64,000 nt of DNA from Prado023 sp963788325 (GCA_963788325.1 CAWBGJ010000015.1:186001-250000), one strand, 5' to 3'; counted from the first letter of the stretch, positions 25,569 through 35,231 are shown. A program made the numbers and translations. The notes: generated by a model not told the origin, from the sequence alone.

Positions 25569-26569
25569 GCGTGGACCTGACCAGCAACTACCTGGGCCTG
25601 ACCCTGCGCAACCCGATCGTGGCCTCGCCCGGCCCGATCACCGGTGATCCGGACCAGTGGCGACGCCTCGACGACGCCGGGGTGGGCGCGATCGTGCTGC
25701 CCAGCCTGTTCGAGGAGGAGATCGAGTCCGAGTCGTGGTGGGTCGCGGACCTGCTCGACGAGGGTCGCAACATCGTGGCCGAGGCCACCGAGTTCCTGCC
25801 CGAGTTCGAGGACTACTCGATCGGCCCGGACCGTTTCCTGGACCTGGTCACCCGCGCACGGGCGAGCGTGGGCGTGCCGGTCATCGCGAGCATCAACGGC
25901 ACCTCGAACGGGGGCTGGGTGCGCTACGCCTCCCAACTCGTCGACGCCGGTGCCCAGGCCATCGAGCTCAACGTCTACGACGTGATCACCGACCCGAGCG
26001 TCTCCGGCGCACAGGTGGAGGACCGGGTGGTCGACCTGGTGGCGGCGGTGCGCGCTGAGATCTCCGTGCCGGTGGCAGTGAAGATCGGCCCCTGGTTCAG
26101 CGCGCTGGCCAACATGGCCACCCGGCTGGCCGACGCCGGCGCCGACGGCCTGGTGCTGTTCAACCGGCTCTATCAGCCCGACATCGACCTCGATGGTCCG
26201 TCGGTGCGACCCAAGCTCACGCTGAGCATGCCCGGCAACGTCCGCCAGTCCGTGGCTTGGATCGGGATCCTGTCCGGGCAGGTCCCGCTCTCCCTGGCTG
26301 CCAGCGGGGGAGTGGACGCCCCCGAGGACGTCGTGAAGCTCATCCTCGCCGGTGCGGATGCGACCATGACCACGGCGGCTCTGCTGCGCCACGGCCCAGG
26401 TCATGTGACGCACCTGGTCAATGGCCTCGAGGCGTGGTTGGCCGAGCGTGGCTACGAGTCGGTCACCCAGGCCAAGGGTTCGGTGTCGTTGAGCAAGGCC
26501 GCCGAGCCCGAGGCCTACCAGCGCGCCAACTACTACCAGACGCTGCACTCCTGGGGCCCGGTGCACTGA
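25565..26569 (+). CDS. Dihydroorotate dehydrogenase-like protein, coupled to nifJ
   Basis: A 334-residue TIM-barrel flavoprotein of the dihydroorotate dehydrogenase-like group. Key parts are LGLTLRNPIVASPGPIT, NGTSNGGWV, an IELNVY strand end, PVAVKIGP (the lysine binds FMN) and SGGVDAPEDVVKLI. The ATG overlaps the nifJ stop (ATGA), which points to co-translation. Proteins of this group occur next to nifJ in several bacterial phyla, and their real reaction is uncertain. It is probably not the pyrimidine enzyme PyrD, because the catalytic surroundings differ and pyr genes are absent. It converges with the metal ATPase gene. Confidence 0.85.
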   Translation: MSVDLTSNYLGLTLRNPIVASPGPITGDPDQWRRLDDAGVGAIVLPSLFEEEIESESWWVADLLDEGRNIVAEATEFLPEFEDYSIGPDRFLDLVTRARASVGVPVIASINGTSNGGWVRYASQLVDAGAQAIELNVYDVITDPSVSGAQVEDRVVDLVAAVRAEISVPVAVKIGPWFSALANMATRLADAGADGLVLFNRLYQPDIDLDGPSVRPKLTLSMPGNVRQSVAWIGILSGQVPLSLAASGGVDAPEDVVKLILAGADATMTTAALLRHGPGHVTHLVNGLEAWLAERGYESVTQAKGSVSLSKAAEPEAYQRANYYQTLHSWGPVH

Positions 26570-26597
26570 CGCCGGACGGGGCGAACCACGGCGCTGG

Positions 26598-28891
26598 TCA
26601 GGGGTGCGTGACCAGCGCGAACAGGCCCTCCTCCTCCTGGGCGTTGTGCAGCCGAAGCACACCGTAGAGCCCATAGAGGCAGCGCCGAAGCTCGGCGACG
26701 TGGTCCTCACGACTGACCTCGCCCTCGAGCATCCTGCGCAGCTGCGCGGCGTACATCTCGATCTCGGCGTGACTGCGCGAGAGCGCACCCACGGGGTCGT
26801 ACCCCCCAGGGCATTGGCCATGGCGGGCAGCAGCTCGTGCTCCTCGGCCCGTTCGTGGGGCAGCAGGACCGCATCGATCTCGGCCATGAGCGCGGCCACC
26901 GGAGCCCGGACCTCGGCCACCCCACCTGCTGCGTCGCGATGGTCGTCAAGGCCGTCGGCCACCTCTCGGATCCGCTCGACCAGGGGAAGCACGGCCATGT
27001 GCTCACGGGCCATCCGCACCACCAGCTCGGCATGCGCGGCCGACATCGGCACGCCGGCCGCCCGGTGCGGGATCCCCGCGCGCAGGGCCCAGAGGATCGC
27101 CACGACATCGATGGCCTCCTGGAGCAGGGCCCCGGCCGTGACCGGCAGGTGGCCCAGTGCTGCCGCGACCATCGCCGCCATGCTCAGTCCCATACCCAGC
27201 CACGCCGCCTGGCCGGCGATCGACAGGGCGCGCTGGGACAGCAGCAGGGCGTCGGCCAGGGCGTCGATCCGGTCTACCGTGAGCACCACGTCCGCAGCCT
27301 CCGAGGACGCGGTGGCTCCGCGTGCGGCCAGCGCCACGCCGACGTCGGCGGCGGCCAGCCCGGGAGCGTCGTTGATCCCGTCGCCCACCATGATCGTCGG
27401 CCCACGCCGGCCCGCGTCGCGCACCACCTGGACCTTGTCGGCGGGGGACTGCTCCCAGTGCACCTCGTCGACCCCGACCAGCCGACCCACGGATTGGGCG
27501 AGGTCCGCGCGATCCCCGGTCACGAGGACCACGTGCTCGATGCCCACCGAGCGCAGGGTGCGCAGCATGCGGGGAGCGTCTGGGCGCAACCGGTCCGTGA
27601 ACAGCAGGCCCGCCACCGGCTGGCCGCCGACCGAGACGAAGGCGGTCAGCGAGCCGTCCAGCTCCGCTCGCCGCAGGGTGCGGCGAGCCCAGTCCGGCAC
27701 CTGTTCGCCGAGCACCCAGCCGGCCCGGCCGACGCGCACCGCTGCTCCGTCGGCCTGCGCCTGGATCCCGTCACCGGATGTCTCGCGGGCCTCGTCCGGC
27801 ACTCGCAGATCAAGGCCCCGGATGCGTGCCTGGGCAACCACGGCGGTAGCCAGCACATGCGGTGACATCTGGTCGACGCTGGCCGCGAGCTCAAGGGCCT
27901 CATCACTGGACCACTCGGGTGCCGTGGTGATCGCATCGAGCACCGGACGGCCACCCGTCAGGGTCCCGGTCTTGTCCAGCAGCAGCACCCGGCCGGCGGC
28001 GAGGCGCTCCAGTGCCGCGCCGCCCTTGACCACCACGCCCCGGCGCGCGCACTGCGAGACCCCGGACATCACCGCGATCGGGACGGCCAGCAGCAGGGGA
28101 CAGGGAGTGGCCACCACCAGGACCGCGACCGCGGCACTGGGCTGCCCCGCACGCAGCCACGCCGCCGCAGCCACCACCAGGGCCAGGGGGACGAACCAGA
28201 AGGCCAGGCGATCGGCCAGTCGGACGAACGGCGCGGAACCAAGGCGCGCCTCGTCGACCAGCCGGACCACCCCGGCGTAGGTACTGTCCCGAGCAGCCGC
28301 CGTCGCCAGCATGGTGACCGGGGGGCCGCTGCTGACCACGCCGCTGCGGACGAGGTCGCCCTCGGGTCGCTCCACCGGGATGGCCTCACCGCTGAGCGCC
28401 GACTCGTCGAACGTGCCGGGCCCGAGCAGCCGACCGTCCGCCGGCACCAGGTCGCCGGTGGCCAGGAGCAGCTCGTCGCCGACCTGCACCTCGTCGACGT
28501 CGATCACCGCGACCGCACCGGCGTGCACCCGCCGCGCGTGGGCGGGCGCACGGTCAGCCAGCAGCCGCAGCTCGCGAGTTGCTCGCGCCTGAGCCCGCTG
28601 CTCCAGCCACGCTCCGCTGGCGAGCATGAGCGCGACCAGCGCGCCGGCAAGGTACTCGCCCACCGCCAGCGTGCCCACCAGGGCCAGGGCGGCGAGCACG
28701 TCCACGCCCCCGAGCCGCTCGCGCAGGGAGCGCACAATCCCGATCACCGCCACGACCAGGCCGAGCACGGCGCCCGCGGCCCACAGTGCATCGCGCAGGC
28801 CCAAGAGACCGGCGATGGCGGCCAGCGCACCGGTCGCAATCAGTGCCAGGGCGGCAAGCACCTGCACGGCCCCCGACGTGATCCGGCCCAT
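26598..28891 (-). CDS. P1B-type metal ATPase (P1B-5-like) with C-terminal hemerythrin domain; frameshift near its end
   Basis: Starts at ATG 28891 and encodes about 764 residues. Parts seen are transmembrane helices, the actuator (SALSGEAIPVE), TPCPLLL in a membrane helix (about residue 262), the phosphorylation site DKTGTLTGG (about 307) and GDGINDAP (about 506). From residue 620 a helical domain with EHMAVLPL, LPHERAEEHELLP and RLHNAQEEE resembles hemerythrin. A TPCP motif plus hemerythrin tail fits P1B-5 ATPases such as Sinorhizobium Nia, which exports nickel and iron. The hemerythrin is split by a frameshift near 26802 (a run of six C on the plus strand), ending LFALVTHP at 26598. There is no N-terminal metal-binding domain. 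Confidence 0.82.
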
Positions 28892-28961
28892 GCTGCGAGC
28901 CTGCCACGTCCTACGCCCCAAGCGGCGGGTCGAAGGTCCCCGGGCTGCGTGAGCGGTCGGC

Positions 28962-29285
28962 TCAGGCGTCGGGATCAGGGGTGAGGATCACGCCCTGGAA
29001 CGGGGCCTCGGTGATGGCCACCGCCTCGACGGGAGCCACGAAGTACGGGTCGGCCGGCGTTCCGCGGACCTTCGCCGAGTTGACCAGCACGACGGCGAGG
29101 TAGGGCAGCAGCACCCCGGCCGCGATCGCGATCCAACGCCAGACGCCGGGCACCACGACGGCCACGACGATCGCCGCCATCCGCGTGGCCATCAGGATCA
29201 GGTACTGGCGCTCGCGGTGCACCAGCTCCGCCGAGGGGTCAGGTTGCACCGATGTGATCCGATGGACCTCGGTATCCCTGGGCAC
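28962..29285 (-). CDS. DUF3099 family small membrane protein
   Basis: A 107-residue protein with the DUF3099 pattern: HRITSVQPDPSAEL, then ERQYLILMATRM, two hydrophobic helices (AAIVVAVVVPGVW and IAIAAGVLLPYLAVVLVN) and a hydrophilic tail. The family is actinobacterial and has no known function. GTG 29285 is selected because TACGCT ends 6 nt upstream on the minus strand, with no ribosome site. It is divergent from the dodecin gene with 78 nt between starts. Confidence 0.82.
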   Translation of the reverse strand: MPRDTEVHRITSVQPDPSAELVHRERQYLILMATRMAAIVVAVVVPGVWRWIAIAAGVLLPYLAVVLVNSAKVRGTPADPYFVAPVEAVAITEAPFQGVILTPDPDA

Positions 29286-29291
29286 GGGCCC

Positions 29292-29297
29292 AGCGTA
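29292..29297 (-). promoter_or_regulatory. -10 hexamer TACGCT of the DUF3099 gene
   Basis: TACGCT on the minus strand is separated by 6 nt from GTG 29285, predicting a leaderless mRNA. Confidence 0.45.
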
Positions 29298-29363
29298 CGA
29301 CCGCGGTCCCGATACGGCATCCTGCAGTGGGTGCCACACCGCGCACGACGAGAAGGAGACAGG

Positions 29364-29576
29364 ATGAGCAACCGGACCTACCGCCTCACCGAGATTGTCG
29401 GAACCAGCCCTGAGGGCGTCGATGCGGCCATCCGCAACGGGGTCGCGCGGGCCGGCAAGACCATCCGGCACATCGACTGGTTCGAGGTCGAGCAGATCCG
29501 CGGCTACGTCCGCGACGGCGAGGTGGACCACTTCCAGGTCTCGATGAAGGTCGGGTTCCGCCTCGAGGACGCCTGA
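29364..29576 (+). CDS. Dodecin (flavin-binding)
   Basis: A 70-residue protein matching the dodecin family from end to end: YRLTEIVGTSPEGVDAAIRN, the flavin-contact tryptophan in HIDWFEVEQIRG, and the strand VDHFQVSMKVGFRLE. Dodecins assemble into dodecameric shells that store or buffer riboflavin, FMN or CoA in the cytosol. The start ATG has GAAGGAGACAGG upstream. Dodecin could serve the flavoproteins nearby (DHOD-like, PFOR partner flavodoxin), but that is speculation. Confidence 0.92.
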   Translation: MSNRTYRLTEIVGTSPEGVDAAIRNGVARAGKTIRHIDWFEVEQIRGYVRDGEVDHFQVSMKVGFRLEDA

Positions 29577-29611
29577 GGCACCCGCGAGGACTCGCAGGCG
29601 CTGGGCGCGGC

Positions 29612-30985
29612 TCAGATCGCCTCGCTGGCCGTCGACAGGTGGAAGCCGTCGATGGCCAGCGGCGCCACCCGGGTCCGGGTGAACCAGTCGGCCCACTCCC
29701 GGGGCAGGCAGTCCACCGGATCCCCAGCCGCGCTGATCCGGGCCAGCATCCCCAGGGGGGAGTCGTTGAACCGGAAGTTCCCGGCAGCGCCGACCACCTC
29801 ACCGTCGCGGACCACGTAGACGCCGTCGCGGGTCAGACCCGTGACGAGCATGCTCTGCGCGTCCACCTCACGGATGTACCACAGGCAGGTCACGAGCAGG
29901 CCCTCGCCGATGCGCTGGGCCACCTCGGCCAGGGACCCCGACTGCCCGTCAACGCCGGCGATCAGATTGTCCACGTAGGGCGTGAGCGGCAGGCCCGACC
30001 GGGTCGAGGTGTGCCGGGTCGTGACCAACGAGCGCAACTCGCCCTCCTGGATCCAGTCGGTGGACCCCACCGGCAGCCCGAGGTCGAACGCGCTGGTGAT
30101 CGCCGACGACGACGTGCTCTGGACGTGATCGGCGCACCCCAACCCGTGCTCGCCGGGGTCCGAACGCATCCAGAACGGATGGGTCGTCAGGGACCGGCCC
30201 ACCAGCGTCTGCCCGTCGGGGGCGCTGAACGCGCTGCGCCCGTCGAGCGCGTCGCGCGCGCCGGCCGACCAGAACAGATGGATCAGCAGGTCCGCAGTGG
30301 CCGAGGCCGACAGCAGCACCCGGTGGCGGCCCGGTTCGACCTCGATGTGCCTTGCCTGCGCGGCCAGGCCTGCGCGCACGTCGTCTGGGGCGCTGGCCAG
30401 GTCGAGACCGTCGAAGTCCCGCCCGGCCCGGCCTGCCCACGCCGAGCGGCTCCGCCCGTGAGTCTTCCCGCAGAGCTCGAACCGTGCGACGGGCTGGTCG
30501 TGTCGGCGTCGCAAACCACCGGAGGTCGCCAGGTACGTCGTGGTCATCGAGTGCTCGGCGTAGCCGTAGTGCTCCACGTCGTCGGCGGGCAGCACGTCGC
30601 CCAGCAGCCTGCTGACCGGGCTCAGGGCCTCGGGGGAGGTCAGCGCAGGCTCCGCGTCCCAGTCGCCCGAGGCCACCTGCACAGGAGGGTCGGGCATGGC
30701 CTCGTCATCGGCGCCGGCACCGAGCGCCGCGGCCCGGGCACGGGCGACCAGGTCGCGAAGGTCCTCGCGGCTGGCGACCGGCCCCGAGGTGGTTCCCGAG
30801 CCCAGCCCGCCGGCCACTTCGGGATGCGCCACGACGGTGACGCTGCGCCGGTGGGACATCCCGTTGGTGGTCAGGCTCGAGTTGGCCCAGCGCAGGTTGG
30901 CCACCCCCGACTCGGACACCAGGATCGCCCCCCGATCCGGGCCGAGCAGCTCGAGTCCGATCTCGGTGATCTCCTGGGCCCTCAT
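29612..30985 (-). CDS. TldE/PmbA-family metalloprotease subunit
   Basis: A 457-residue partner subunit of the TldD/TldE protease. It lacks the HExxxH zinc motif, as TldE does, and ends with the family pattern VTGLTRDGVYVVRDGEVVGAAGNFRFNDS. Its ATG (30985) overlaps the tldD stop by 4 nt (ATGA), so the two proteins are made together, as expected of a heterodimer. In E. coli TldD/E degrades unfolded peptides and matures microcin B17 and the CcdA antitoxin. The substrate here is unknown. Confidence 0.88.
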   Translation of the reverse strand: MRAQEITEIGLELLGPDRGAILVSESGVANLRWANSSLTTNGMSHRRSVTVVAHPEVAGGLGSGTTSGPVASREDLRDLVARARAAALGAGADDEAMPDPPVQVASGDWDAEPALTSPEALSPVSRLLGDVLPADDVEHYGYAEHSMTTTYLATSGGLRRRHDQPVARFELCGKTHGRSRSAWAGRAGRDFDGLDLASAPDDVRAGLAAQARHIEVEPGRHRVLLSASATADLLIHLFWSAGARDALDGRSAFSAPDGQTLVGRSLTTHPFWMRSDPGEHGLGCADHVQSTSSSAITSAFDLGLPVGSTDWIQEGELRSLVTTRHTSTRSGLPLTPYVDNLIAGVDGQSGSLAEVAQRIGEGLLVTCLWYIREVDAQSMLVTGLTRDGVYVVRDGEVVGAAGNFRFNDSPLGMLARISAAGDPVDCLPREWADWFTRTRVAPLAIDGFHLSTASEAI

Positions 30986-32514
30986 GCGCCTGCCTCCTGC
31001 CTCGTGTTGAGCACCCGGACTCCCTCGAACACGGCCGCAGGGCAGCCGTGGCTGACCGGGGCGACCTGCCCGGGCTGGGCCTTGCCGCAGTTCAGCGCGC
31101 CACCGAGCAGATAGGTGCTCGGGCCACCCAACGCGTGCAGCGATCCCCAGAACTCCGGCGTGCTGGCCTGGTAGGCCACGTCGCGCACCTGCCCGACGAT
31201 CCGGCCCGAGCGGATCCGCAGGAAGCGCTGGCCGGTGAACTGGAAGTTGAAGCGCGCCATGTCGATCGACCAGGACTTGTCGCCCACGATGCAGATCCCG
31301 TCCTCGACACCGGCGATCAGGCCGGCGAGGTCCGGACCGTCGGGGGCTGGGCGCAGGCTCACGTTGGGCATCCGCTGGACCGGGACATGCCCGGCCGAAT
31401 CTGCGTAGGCGCAGCCGTTGGAGCGGCCGAACCCGTGCTCGGCAGCCATCCGACGATCCAACTGGTAGCCCACGAGCGTCCCGTCGCGGACCAGGTCCCA
31501 CTCCTGGGCGCCGACGCCCTCGTCGTCGAAACCGACCGTGGCCAGTCCGTATGCGGCGGTTCGGTCGCCGGTGATGTTCATCAGGTCCGAACCGTAGGTG
31601 AGGGTCCCGAGCTGGTCGAGGGTCGCGAAGCTGGTGCCCGCGTAGTTGGCTTCGTACCCCAGGGCACGGTCCAGCTCGGTGGCATGGCCGACGCTCTCGT
31701 GGATGGTCAACCACAGGTTGGTGGGGTCCAGGACGAGGTCGTAGCGGCCCGGGTCGATCGTGGGCGCCACGGACTTCTCCGCCAACCAGCCGGGCAGGGC
31801 GGCGATCTCCACGTCCCAGTCCCACGACCCGTCACCGACGAGGTACTCCCAGCCGCGGGCCACGGGCGGGGCGCACGTGGACATGTCATCGAACCGATCC
31901 CCATGCACTCGAACTGCAGTGAGCCCGCCCGCGACCCTGGTTCGCTGCTGCACGGTCGACGTGCCGTGACTGTCGGCGTAGTGCGTCAGGTCCCGAGCTG
32001 CGTGGAAGTGAGCATCCACGTGCTGGACGTGCGGACTGGCCAGCAGCGCGATGCTGCGCGCCTCGAGCAGTTCGAGCACCTGCCGATCGGGCACGGTGAA
32101 CGGATCGATAGCCACGGGGTTGGCCCACGAGCGACCGGCGTGTGCCGGTTCGGGGGCCAGGGTCACCCGCTCCCTGGCAGCGGGGGCGGCGACCCGGGCC
32201 AGGTGTACAGCCGTGCGCGCTGTGAAGGCAGCCGACTCGGCGGTGACCCGATCGCTGCTGGCGAAGCCCCACACCCCGTCGACGAGGACCCGCACACCGA
32301 TCCCGGTGTCGCTGTCCGCGCGCACCCCCAGGGCGCGGGCATCGCGGGCGGGTGCGGACCGGGACCGGGTCCGGGTCACCCGCACATCCACATGCTCGGC
32401 GCCTGCTCGGGTGCCGGCGTCGATGGCGGCATCGCTCACCGCCGCCAGCGGCAGAGCCAGGAAGTCCTGCTCCATCACGGCACGCGCCGCCTGCCCGACC
32501 AGTGCCCATGACAT
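30982..32514 (-). CDS. tldD: TldD-family metalloprotease, catalytic subunit
   Basis: A 510-residue protein with the zinc-binding helix HESVGHATELD (about residue 271), the GTLTYGSDLMNITGD and GFDDEGV regions, and NCGKAQPGQVAPVSHGCP near residue 472, which carries the further conserved cysteine. This is the active half of the TldD/TldE protease. ATG 32514 follows TACTCT by 7 nt on the minus strand. Divergent transcription from a Mur-ligase gene across 93 nt hints at joint control, and TldD/E could act on a peptide product. That link is inference. Confidence 0.88.
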   Translation of the reverse strand: MSWALVGQAARAVMEQDFLALPLAAVSDAAIDAGTRAGAEHVDVRVTRTRSRSAPARDARALGVRADSDTGIGVRVLVDGVWGFASSDRVTAESAAFTARTAVHLARVAAPAARERVTLAPEPAHAGRSWANPVAIDPFTVPDRQVLELLEARSIALLASPHVQHVDAHFHAARDLTHYADSHGTSTVQQRTRVAGGLTAVRVHGDRFDDMSTCAPPVARGWEYLVGDGSWDWDVEIAALPGWLAEKSVAPTIDPGRYDLVLDPTNLWLTIHESVGHATELDRALGYEANYAGTSFATLDQLGTLTYGSDLMNITGDRTAAYGLATVGFDDEGVGAQEWDLVRDGTLVGYQLDRRMAAEHGFGRSNGCAYADSAGHVPVQRMPNVSLRPAPDGPDLAGLIAGVEDGICIVGDKSWSIDMARFNFQFTGQRFLRIRSGRIVGQVRDVAYQASTPEFWGSLHALGGPSTYLLGGALNCGKAQPGQVAPVSHGCPAAVFEGVRVLNTRQEAGA

Positions 32515-32521
32515 GCACGTC

Positions 32522-32527
32522 AGAGTA
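32522..32527 (-). promoter_or_regulatory. -10 hexamer TACTCT of tldD
   Basis: TACTCT on the minus strand is separated by 7 nt from ATG 32514. Confidence 0.45.
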
Positions 32528-32607
32528 GTGCCGCAGGATCGGGGCCGGAGGTGCTGACCCCGCCCTGTCCGGGCGGCACAGGGGCATCGCGTGGCAGAGT
32601 TCTGCGC

Positions 32608-34209
32608 ATGTCGCTGATCGAGGTGCGCGTGCTGCGCGGACCGAATGCGGATCTGCTCGGTCCGGCTGTCCGCGTCACTTTGGGCCCCCCGCTGCCCGTC
32701 GGCCTCGACCTCCTCGACGTCGCCGACCTCGCCGACCGGATCGCCCGGGCGGCCGATGCGTGGGTGGGTCCGGCCGTGAGCCGTCGAGGTTCGGCCGGCA
32801 CGATCGTGGTCGTGTTCCCGTGGCAGCGGGACGGCGTCGGGCAGGCGCTGGGGGAAGCACTCGGCGCGGTGCTCTACGGCGATCCTGAGGTGCCGCTCGA
32901 CGCCCGGATCGCCCACGCGGGTGCCACTGTGCGCGCCGCAGACCCGGGGGACCCGCCGGACCTCATTGACCCGAGCATCCCCACCGTGGCCGTGACCGGA
33001 ACCAACGGCAAGACGACCACCACGCGGCTGCTGGGTCGGATCGCCAGTACCGCCGGGTTCACGCCGGGTTGGAGCAGCACTGACGGCATCTTCGTGGCTG
33101 GCACCTGCATCGAGGCCGGTGACTGGTCAGGCCCCGGCGGGGCGCGTGCCGTACTCACCGAGCCCGGTGTCACGTTCGCAGTCCTCGAGACTGCGCGGGG
33201 CGGACTGATGCTGCGCGGGATGGGCGTCACGGCTGTCGACGCGGCCGTGTTCACCAACGTCAGCCCGGACCACCTCGGGCTGCAGGGACTGGACACCGTC
33301 GAGGACCTCGCCTGGGCCAAGTCGACGGTCGTGCGGGTCGTGCGTCCCGGTGGCTGGGCTGTGCTGAACGCCGAGGATCCGCTGGTTCGCGCCTACCACG
33401 ACGCTGGGCCGGGGCGACCCTGGTTCTTCGCGGTGGACCCCGAGGGTGAGGGCGCGGCGTTCGCCCGGGCGCTGGGGGCGCCGGTGAGCACCGTCCACGC
33501 GGGACATCTTGTCGTGGAGGGGCTGCCGCAGCGCGTGGACCTCGGGCCGGTCCTCGACATCCCCATGACCATCGCGGGCCTCTCGCGGGAGAACGTGGCC
33601 AACGCTCTGGCCGCCGCGAGTGCGGCGCTGGCGGTGGGAGTCCCCGCGCACGCAGTGCGCGCCGGACTGCAGGCCTTCCTCCCGGACAGCGCCACGAGCC
33701 CGGGCCGGATGAACATCTGGTCCGCACCCACCCCAGATGGCGGTTCGGCGACAGTCATCCTGGACTTCGCCCACAACGAGGCGGGTACTGAAGCACTGCT
33801 TCGGGTGGCCACTGGGCTGCGCCGAGCGGGGACCCAGTTGCACGTCTCGATCGGCAATGCGGGGGACCGCACGGACCAGGGCATCTTCGACGTCGGCTTG
33901 CTGGCCGCGCAGGCGGCCGACACAGTGTCGCTCGCCGGTAAGTCGGCCTACCTGCGTGGGCGCAGTCAGGCCGAGATCGACAACCTCCAGCGGGCCGGAG
34001 TGCAGGCAGGCGGGGGAGAGGTTGCCGAGGAGCACCCCGATGAGGAGTCCGGCCTGCGCGGCTTGCTCGAGCGGGCTCGCGACGGCGACGTGCTGGCGAT
34101 GATGATCCATCAGGACCGGCCCGCGTGCGTCGCCCTCCTCGAGGCAGCGGGGGCGACTCCCGACAGCCCGCCGACGATCACCGCAAAGGCTCGAGCGGCC
34201 CGGCGCTGA
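32608..34209 (+). CDS. Short cyanophycin synthetase-like Mur ligase without an ATP-grasp domain
   Basis: A 533-residue protein. The N-terminus IEVRVLRGPNADLLGPAV matches the N-domain of cyanophycin synthetase (compare IETRVYRGPN in the CphA at 40901). At about residue 130 it goes directly to a Mur-ligase domain with P-loop VTGTNGKTTTTR, then ETARGGLMLRGMG, FTNVSPDHLGLQG, VLNAEDP, LSRENVANALAA and LDFAHN. The ATP-grasp domain of full CphA (about 250 residues) is missing. Mur ligases join an amino acid to a carboxyl using ATP, so a CphA-like ligation with one active site is likely. The substrate is unknown. The gene is divergent from tldD. A C-terminal Mur-ligase domain is complete. Confidence 0.82.
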   Translation: MSLIEVRVLRGPNADLLGPAVRVTLGPPLPVGLDLLDVADLADRIARAADAWVGPAVSRRGSAGTIVVVFPWQRDGVGQALGEALGAVLYGDPEVPLDARIAHAGATVRAADPGDPPDLIDPSIPTVAVTGTNGKTTTTRLLGRIASTAGFTPGWSSTDGIFVAGTCIEAGDWSGPGGARAVLTEPGVTFAVLETARGGLMLRGMGVTAVDAAVFTNVSPDHLGLQGLDTVEDLAWAKSTVVRVVRPGGWAVLNAEDPLVRAYHDAGPGRPWFFAVDPEGEGAAFARALGAPVSTVHAGHLVVEGLPQRVDLGPVLDIPMTIAGLSRENVANALAAASAALAVGVPAHAVRAGLQAFLPDSATSPGRMNIWSAPTPDGGSATVILDFAHNEAGTEALLRVATGLRRAGTQLHVSIGNAGDRTDQGIFDVGLLAAQAADTVSLAGKSAYLRGRSQAEIDNLQRAGVQAGGGEVAEEHPDEESGLRGLLERARDGDVLAMMIHQDRPACVALLEAAGATPDSPPTITAKARAARR

Positions 34210-34626
34210 GGCCCGTCAGGGGAGCTGCCTTTGGTCGGGAGTCCCCGCCGTGTCAGCGCGAGGGCAACCCTTGCGCCCAGATAGTGCCCCGCCACCACGG
34301 TGCATGCCGCTATGGCGGCCACTGTCGGGTTCCCTCGGCAAGATGTGCGCAATCTTCCTCCGGATTGGATTAGTTGGTGCGGCCGGGTTTGCGGCGGGTA
34401 GGCCGTAGGCGCCACGGCAAGGACCCCCCACTCCTCAGGACTTGATCCCCACCGCTCGGCCGGGGGTAAGGCCCGGTGCCTGTTGCCTCCGCCGGCTTTG
34501 CGGGATTCACGCTGGCGCTTGATGTGCCCGGAGCCCGCATGAAGGGTTGCGTTCGTAGGATTTCAGCGCGTAGCACCACCGGCTTCCCAGACCCCGGGCA
34601 TCGTCCCCCCCACCCAGGAGACCACC
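34210..34626. other. Intergenic region, 417 nt, no gene seen
   Basis: No open frame with plausible start and codon pattern was found on either strand, and no tRNA or strong hairpin. It is the left end of the accessory pocket. A TAGGAT sequence at 34556-34561 could be a -10 element of the lipoprotein gene that follows. Confidence 0.5.
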
Positions 34627-35229
34627 ATGAAGAGTCGTCCCGCCCTCGCCTTGTTGCTCGCCGGGCTGCTCACCGGATCCATCGTGCTGACCGGATGCAG
34701 CAGTTCCTCCGAGCCGACCGCCCCGGTGACCGTCACGGTCACCGCCACCCCGGAAGCCATGGAGTCGCCAAGCTCCGCTGCGACCGCCGCGGCCTCCTCC
34801 GATCCGGCCACCGGCCTACCGCTGACTGCGGAGACCGCGATCGATGCCGCGCTCGTCGTGGTCCCGGGCACGGCAGTCGCGGGTGGGCGCACCGACGAAG
34901 GTGGCCAGCAGGTCTGGTACGTCGAGGTCCGCGACGCCGACGGCAAGGGCACCGAGGTGTACCTGGCCACCGCCAACGGGGAGGTGGTCCGTGAACGCCC
35001 GGTGAGCCTGTCGGCGGTGGCCACTGGGCAGCCGCCGGCCCTCACCGCCCAGGACGGGATCGCCGCGGCCATCGACGCCGTCCCCAACAGCCAGGTCATC
35101 GAGTTCGACCTCGAGACCGAGAAGGGCGCCACTGCCTGGTACGTGCTGTTGCGCGACTCCTCGGGCCTCATGGAGGTCTACGTGAACGCCGACACCGGGG
35201 CGATCATCTCCCAAGAGCGCGACAGCTGA
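34627..35229 (+). CDS. PepSY-domain lipoprotein
   Basis: A 200-residue exported lipoprotein. The signal peptide ends in the lipobox LTGC at residues 21-24, so the mature protein starts at Cys24. A Ser/Thr/Ala-rich linker follows, then two PepSY-like repeats, each with a helix (AETAIDAALVVVPGT; AQDGIAAAIDAVPNS) and strands such as WYVEVRDADGKGTEVYLATANGEVV. PepSY domains are found in protease inhibitors and cell-surface proteins. ATG 34627 has AGGAG 9 nt upstream. The function is unknown. Confidence 0.85.
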   Translation: MKSRPALALLLAGLLTGSIVLTGCSSSSEPTAPVTVTVTATPEAMESPSSAATAAASSDPATGLPLTAETAIDAALVVVPGTAVAGGRTDEGGQQVWYVEVRDADGKGTEVYLATANGEVVRERPVSLSAVATGQPPALTAQDGIAAAIDAVPNSQVIEFDLETEKGATAWYVLLRDSSGLMEVYVNADTGAIISQERDS

Positions 35230-35231
35230 CG

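Noticed and set aside
34210..34626. Riboswitch or small RNA in the 417-nt gap
   Set aside because: No conserved box, strong stem or tRNA-like fold was visible; homology searches would be needed.
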